Source: Aptenodytes patagonicus (lineage: Eukaryota; Chordata; Aves; Sphenisciformes; Spheniscidae). From it: a DNA stretch of 64,000 nt. Location: NCBI RefSeq assembly GCF_965638725.1, contig NC_134963.1, forward strand, positions 10,072,501 through 10,136,500. The letters are read 5' to 3'. A program made the position numbers and the translations under genes. Positions 60,801 through 64,000 of this stretch are shown here, piece by piece. The stretch's first letter is position 1. Every line of letters begins with the position of its first letter. A model generated the notes under the pieces. That model saw only the letters and a list, made by a program, of their open reading frames with translations. It did no database searches and was not told where the DNA came from.

Positions 60801-63800
60801 TGTTAGCCGGAGATTGTATGGTTTATAGAATCTTGAAGGAGTCTTTATGTAAATATTCAAAGACTAGTTCATATGCTGACCTAAGAAATAGGGTACATCT
60901 TTAGGGTATGAACTATTATGTTTCAGCCTTGAAAAACTTTTTTTGTGCTGAGTAACAGGAATGCAGGTCTAATACTGTATCACTGATGTGTCTTTTGCTT
61001 CCTTGGTGGTGCTTCCAGACTGACTTTCGGTCGAGGTGGTAATCAAGAACTTTCTAAATATTAAAACCTTCCTTCCTGTTGACCTTTGTATTGCAACCCA
61101 GAAGATTTGTTCAGACCATGTAACTCTGTGCCATTTGAATTTTCACGCAAGCTACCGTTGTCTGCTGACATCAACTGAAACTTCATGCTCCAAAATACAT
61201 GGTAAAGAAGTGTGGCTGCTCATCCATAGCAAATGCCAGCTGCTTCCTTTCTTTGTGTGTTTTGGAGAAGATTCTAGGCATGAGGTGGGAGGTAAATACA
61301 ATGAAATTATTTCTATCCTACTGTTACCTGATAATTCAACAACTGTATTTTGAAGTTCTGTTGGCTAATTAAGCCACTTGTCAGGGGAGGTTGACAATCA
61401 TTTTTCTAAAACAGAGTAGCCCTTAGCTTCTGGGAACTAAAAAAGTTGGAATTTTAATTTTTAATTTTTTGTTCATAATACAGCAATTTTGATTCCTCTT
61501 TCCTTTCTGATTTTACTTAATCTGTTAGATTTCACTGCTTGCATTTGCAGCTTGTTTTCCTGCATTTGAGGACTAGGACTTCAATTTTTACATGCGATCA
61601 TCATGTGTTCATTTAATACACAGAGCTAAAGTTCTGAGAATTACAAGAACCAGAATCTGTGGATGTTCATACATTGGCTTCTAATTTTTTTCTGCAAATG
61701 TTGCAGGTAGCTAGGAGTCTGTGTTATTATCTCATACTTTCTCCAAGAAAAATGATACATGCTTTGTTCGGTAATATTTGCAGGCAGTTTTTGTTGTGGG
61801 ACAGTCTCCCAGGCTCCAACTGTGAAGATGTATTTGTATTTTCTGTGAGAAATAATGAAACTACAGCTGGCTGCGCATTATCTGCTGTACCTTTTCCATC
61901 TCTGTTCTGCGTGTAGTCACTGAGCCAAAGTTTTAATTTTGAACTGAGCAGAAAGTTGATCCTTGGTGCTGCCTTCTGCCTACCGCTGCAGTGATTCTAC
62001 AGGATGTATCCTGATCAGTTTAAACAGTAGTTCAAGTATCTGAAGTGCAAAAATGGATGGAGAGAAGGATTAAAATATCATAACCCATCTCTCATGTGCT
62101 TTCCCTGTTGCAAAGTGCAAAGCTACCCATTTTATATTGCTGGCTAGAGCAGCTCCAGCACTATCCTCCATCTCTGAATTTCATTGCAGCCCCAGGGGAA
62201 GCTGCACCTCTGTGGCTCTCTCACAGCTGCTGGACTTTGATGGGGACATGCCTGCGCTCTTTCCACTGGCCTCCCTTGGCAACCAGCCCTTTGAAGATGA
62301 CCTCTTGCTGTTTGCCTGTTGTCTCTCTTGTGTTGGATTATAGATGAGAGGTTGGCATGAGGGGAGGGGGATGGGATGGAGTGTTGTGCGTTTTAAGCCT
62401 CATTTCTTTCTGCATTCTCAACTTTTTTTTTCTCTGTGGCTTTTACCTCTCTATATGGATAAAATGTTTTCTTGCATATGGAAAATGGTTTCTGGCAGAA
62501 ATGCACAGTTTCTGCTTGGCATTTGTATATAGGACAAAGAAAGTTTGATTAGCTTTGTGGTGAGGACATTGCATTCTTCCTGTAACAATCTACATGCATT
62601 AGTTCCCTTCCCCCATCCCTCTTTTTAAGGACAATATTGTTCTTAGTTATAGGGCAGCCTTTCTCTGTGTGCATGTTCTGTGCTCCTCTTCCCTCCCTCT
62701 GGCCCCAGTGAATGCACCCTCTCAGAGACAGCACAAAATATATCACCTTGTTAACGAAGGCTATGGTGTGAAATGGAAAGGGAAGCACTAGAGCCCTGTG
62801 GCTGGGTTGCATTTTGCGCAGACACTGACTACTTTTGGAAATCCAAACAACCAGGCTTTGCTAAATACTGGCAAAATCCTTCATGAGAGACTTCTAGTGA
62901 AACAGTAGCTGTAGGGTAAGAAGTAAGGTATTATCAGGGATCAAACAAAGCATAGGAATAAACGTCCAATTTTCACTACAGTGAAAGGTGAACAGGTGAG
63001 GTGTTTTAGTACAAGAGCACTGTAACTAACGGTGTTTACACACTTTTACAAATTTTACCATCTCTTTTCTCACTTTTTTTCTCAATGATGAAGTCACTTT
63101 AATCCACCTGTGTCAGCACTCAATCTGTCTGAGGTTTCTTCAGGCTTTATTGAAGTCTGGGCGTGGAGAGCAGAATGGTAGTTGACATTACCATTGAATA
63201 TTGATGAATAAAGTCAGGAGTTACACATGTTACAGGGTATTTTACAGCAAATATGAAGAAAATAACTTGGATGTGCCTGTTTATGCAGTTGGAATGCCTC
63301 AGTGCAGCATACCGCCCAAAATTAGAAGAATAGGATGTGGGAGGTATCTGTGATCTCTGCATGTAACTAGTTCAACCTTATCTGGAATATTGCTTTTCAA
63401 TTGGATCTTCTAGTATTATCTTCTCTTTGGAAAACAACCAGCAAACCCAGCCTCTCTCCTTTCACCCCAGCTAGAAACAGTAAACAAAGATGTAAGCTAG
63501 TAAAAGTAATATATTATTCCCTTGGAAATAAGAGACTTCATGGGACAAGGCAGGGATAAGTTTGTGTTCCCTCTGCTACATCTCTAAAGGAAATCCAACA
63601 TTGATATGACTTTTCAGTACCTACCTTCTTCATGTAATTTGTTTATTCTTATACAACCTAAGGAAAAGTAGGCCATGCAGATTATAACTGCACTTTGTAT
63701 TCTAGGAGCTACTAATGTGGGTGCTGTAGTCTAATCCATTTTGGCAATTGCTGTATACCTAAGTTTTCCTCTGAAATACAAGTATGATATTTACTGGATT

Positions 63801-63905
63801 TCATTTTGTAGTCTTCCTTCAGCCCGTGCGAGAACATTTCCCTCCCCCTTCCTTCATTTCCTAGTATAACTTGTTTATTTTAAGTGAGGTGATTTTTGTC
63901 TAGGC

Positions 63906-64000
63906 ATAGAATCATAGAATGGTTTGGGTTGGAAGGGACCTTAAAGATCATCTAGTTCCAGCCCCCCTGCCATGGGCAGGGATACCTTCCACTAGATCAG
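63906..64000 (-). mobile_element. CR1 LINE 3' end, cut by the window edge
   Basis: The plus strand starts CATAGAATCATAGAATGG and goes on GGTTGGAAGGGACCTTAAAG, ATCATCTAGTTCCA, GCCATGGGCAGGGATACC. This is the reverse complement of the common avian CR1 3' UTR with its tail repeats. The element therefore lies on the minus strand, and its 5' part is beyond position 64000. It is much better preserved than the LINE near 57 kb. Confidence 0.92.

Larger units (their letters stand above)
24872..64000 (+). other. ZNRF3: ZNRF3 intron 1 (5' part, not closed in the window)
   Basis: From the exon 1 donor to the window edge, at least 39 kb. Human ZNRF3 also has a very long first intron. I looked for the exon 2 protein segment, which should follow AEGEIVQ, in all open frames given and did not find it. 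Inside are simple repeats, an ancient LINE end near 57 kb, the tip of a CR1 at the right edge, and otherwise sequence I cannot assign. No nested gene or RNA gene was recognised. Confidence 0.8.

Noticed and set aside
27290..62241. TCF/LEF-type sites (ATCAAAG or CTTTGAT) in ZNRF3 intron 1, for example 27290, 29515, 30812, 34037, 35782, 38573, 48966, 52030 and 62235
   Set aside because: ZNRF3 is a Wnt target, so the sites are tempting. About nine or ten over 39 kb is only modestly above random expectation for a 7-mer in AT-rich DNA, and I see no tight cluster.
63366..63410. CR1-like string LVQPYLEYC on the plus strand
   Set aside because: About nine residues resemble the RT segment LVRPHLEYC, but neither flank continues the match, so I do not call an element.
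24872..64000. ZNRF3 exon 2 or later exons
   Set aside because: No open frame contains a plausible continuation of the ectodomain after EGEIVQ, a transmembrane segment, or a RING pattern. The intron evidently extends past the window.
1..64000. CRISPR arrays, operons, tRNA or rRNA genes
   Set aside because: No regularly spaced repeats, no prokaryotic gene layout, and no cloverleaf or rRNA-like sequence noticed. A tRNAscan/Infernal run would be needed to exclude small RNA genes fully.

Overview
The window is vertebrate nuclear DNA, almost certainly from a bird. The sequence reasons are compact genes, CpG-island promoters, CR1 LINEs as the only interspersed repeats I can recognise (one with the typical avian ATTCTATGA-type tail), and two genes, XBP1 and ZNRF3, that are neighbours on human 22q12. 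There is no bacterial, plasmid or phage content. I could not fix the species.

Layout. Positions 1-365 may be the last part of a plus-strand transcript converging on XBP1; the human neighbour there is CCDC117, but I cannot prove identity. XBP1 is complete on the minus strand (coding 4615 down to 1880, five exons, 3' UTR to about 1435), with a CpG-island promoter at about 3950-5060 that carries a perfect ER stress response element. A 5'-truncated but still open CR1 LINE lies at 5338-6351. From there to about 23.8 kb I see no gene, only simple repeats and three decayed CR1-type LINE remnants. A second CpG island (about 23.8-25.6 kb) holds exon 1 of ZNRF3 on the plus strand (24644-24871), preceded by two short upstream ORFs. 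Everything from 24872 to the end is ZNRF3 intron 1 as far as the window shows; no further ZNRF3 exon was found. The intron contains a 640-bp ancient LINE 3' end near 57 kb and the 3' tip of another CR1 at the right edge.

Function. XBP1 encodes the unfolded-protein-response bZIP factor. The sequence keeps the full set of regulatory devices of that gene: the 26-nt intron removed by IRE1 on the cytoplasmic mRNA, the two alternative downstream reading frames (a 373-residue activator and a 258-residue unspliced protein), the unspliced protein's hydrophobic region and arrest-peptide tail, and the promoter element for induction by ATF6/XBP1. ZNRF3 encodes a membrane E3 ubiquitin ligase that removes Frizzled/LRP6 and is antagonised by R-spondin; only its signal peptide and the first part of the ectodomain are here. 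The two genes are divergently transcribed about 20 kb apart and share no obvious function.

I found no convincing new biological system. The points most worth a second look are the dual-coding segment and IRE1 intron of XBP1, the ATGA-coupled upstream ORF of ZNRF3, the open CR1 frame, and a few unexplained open or structured stretches inside ZNRF3 intron 1.
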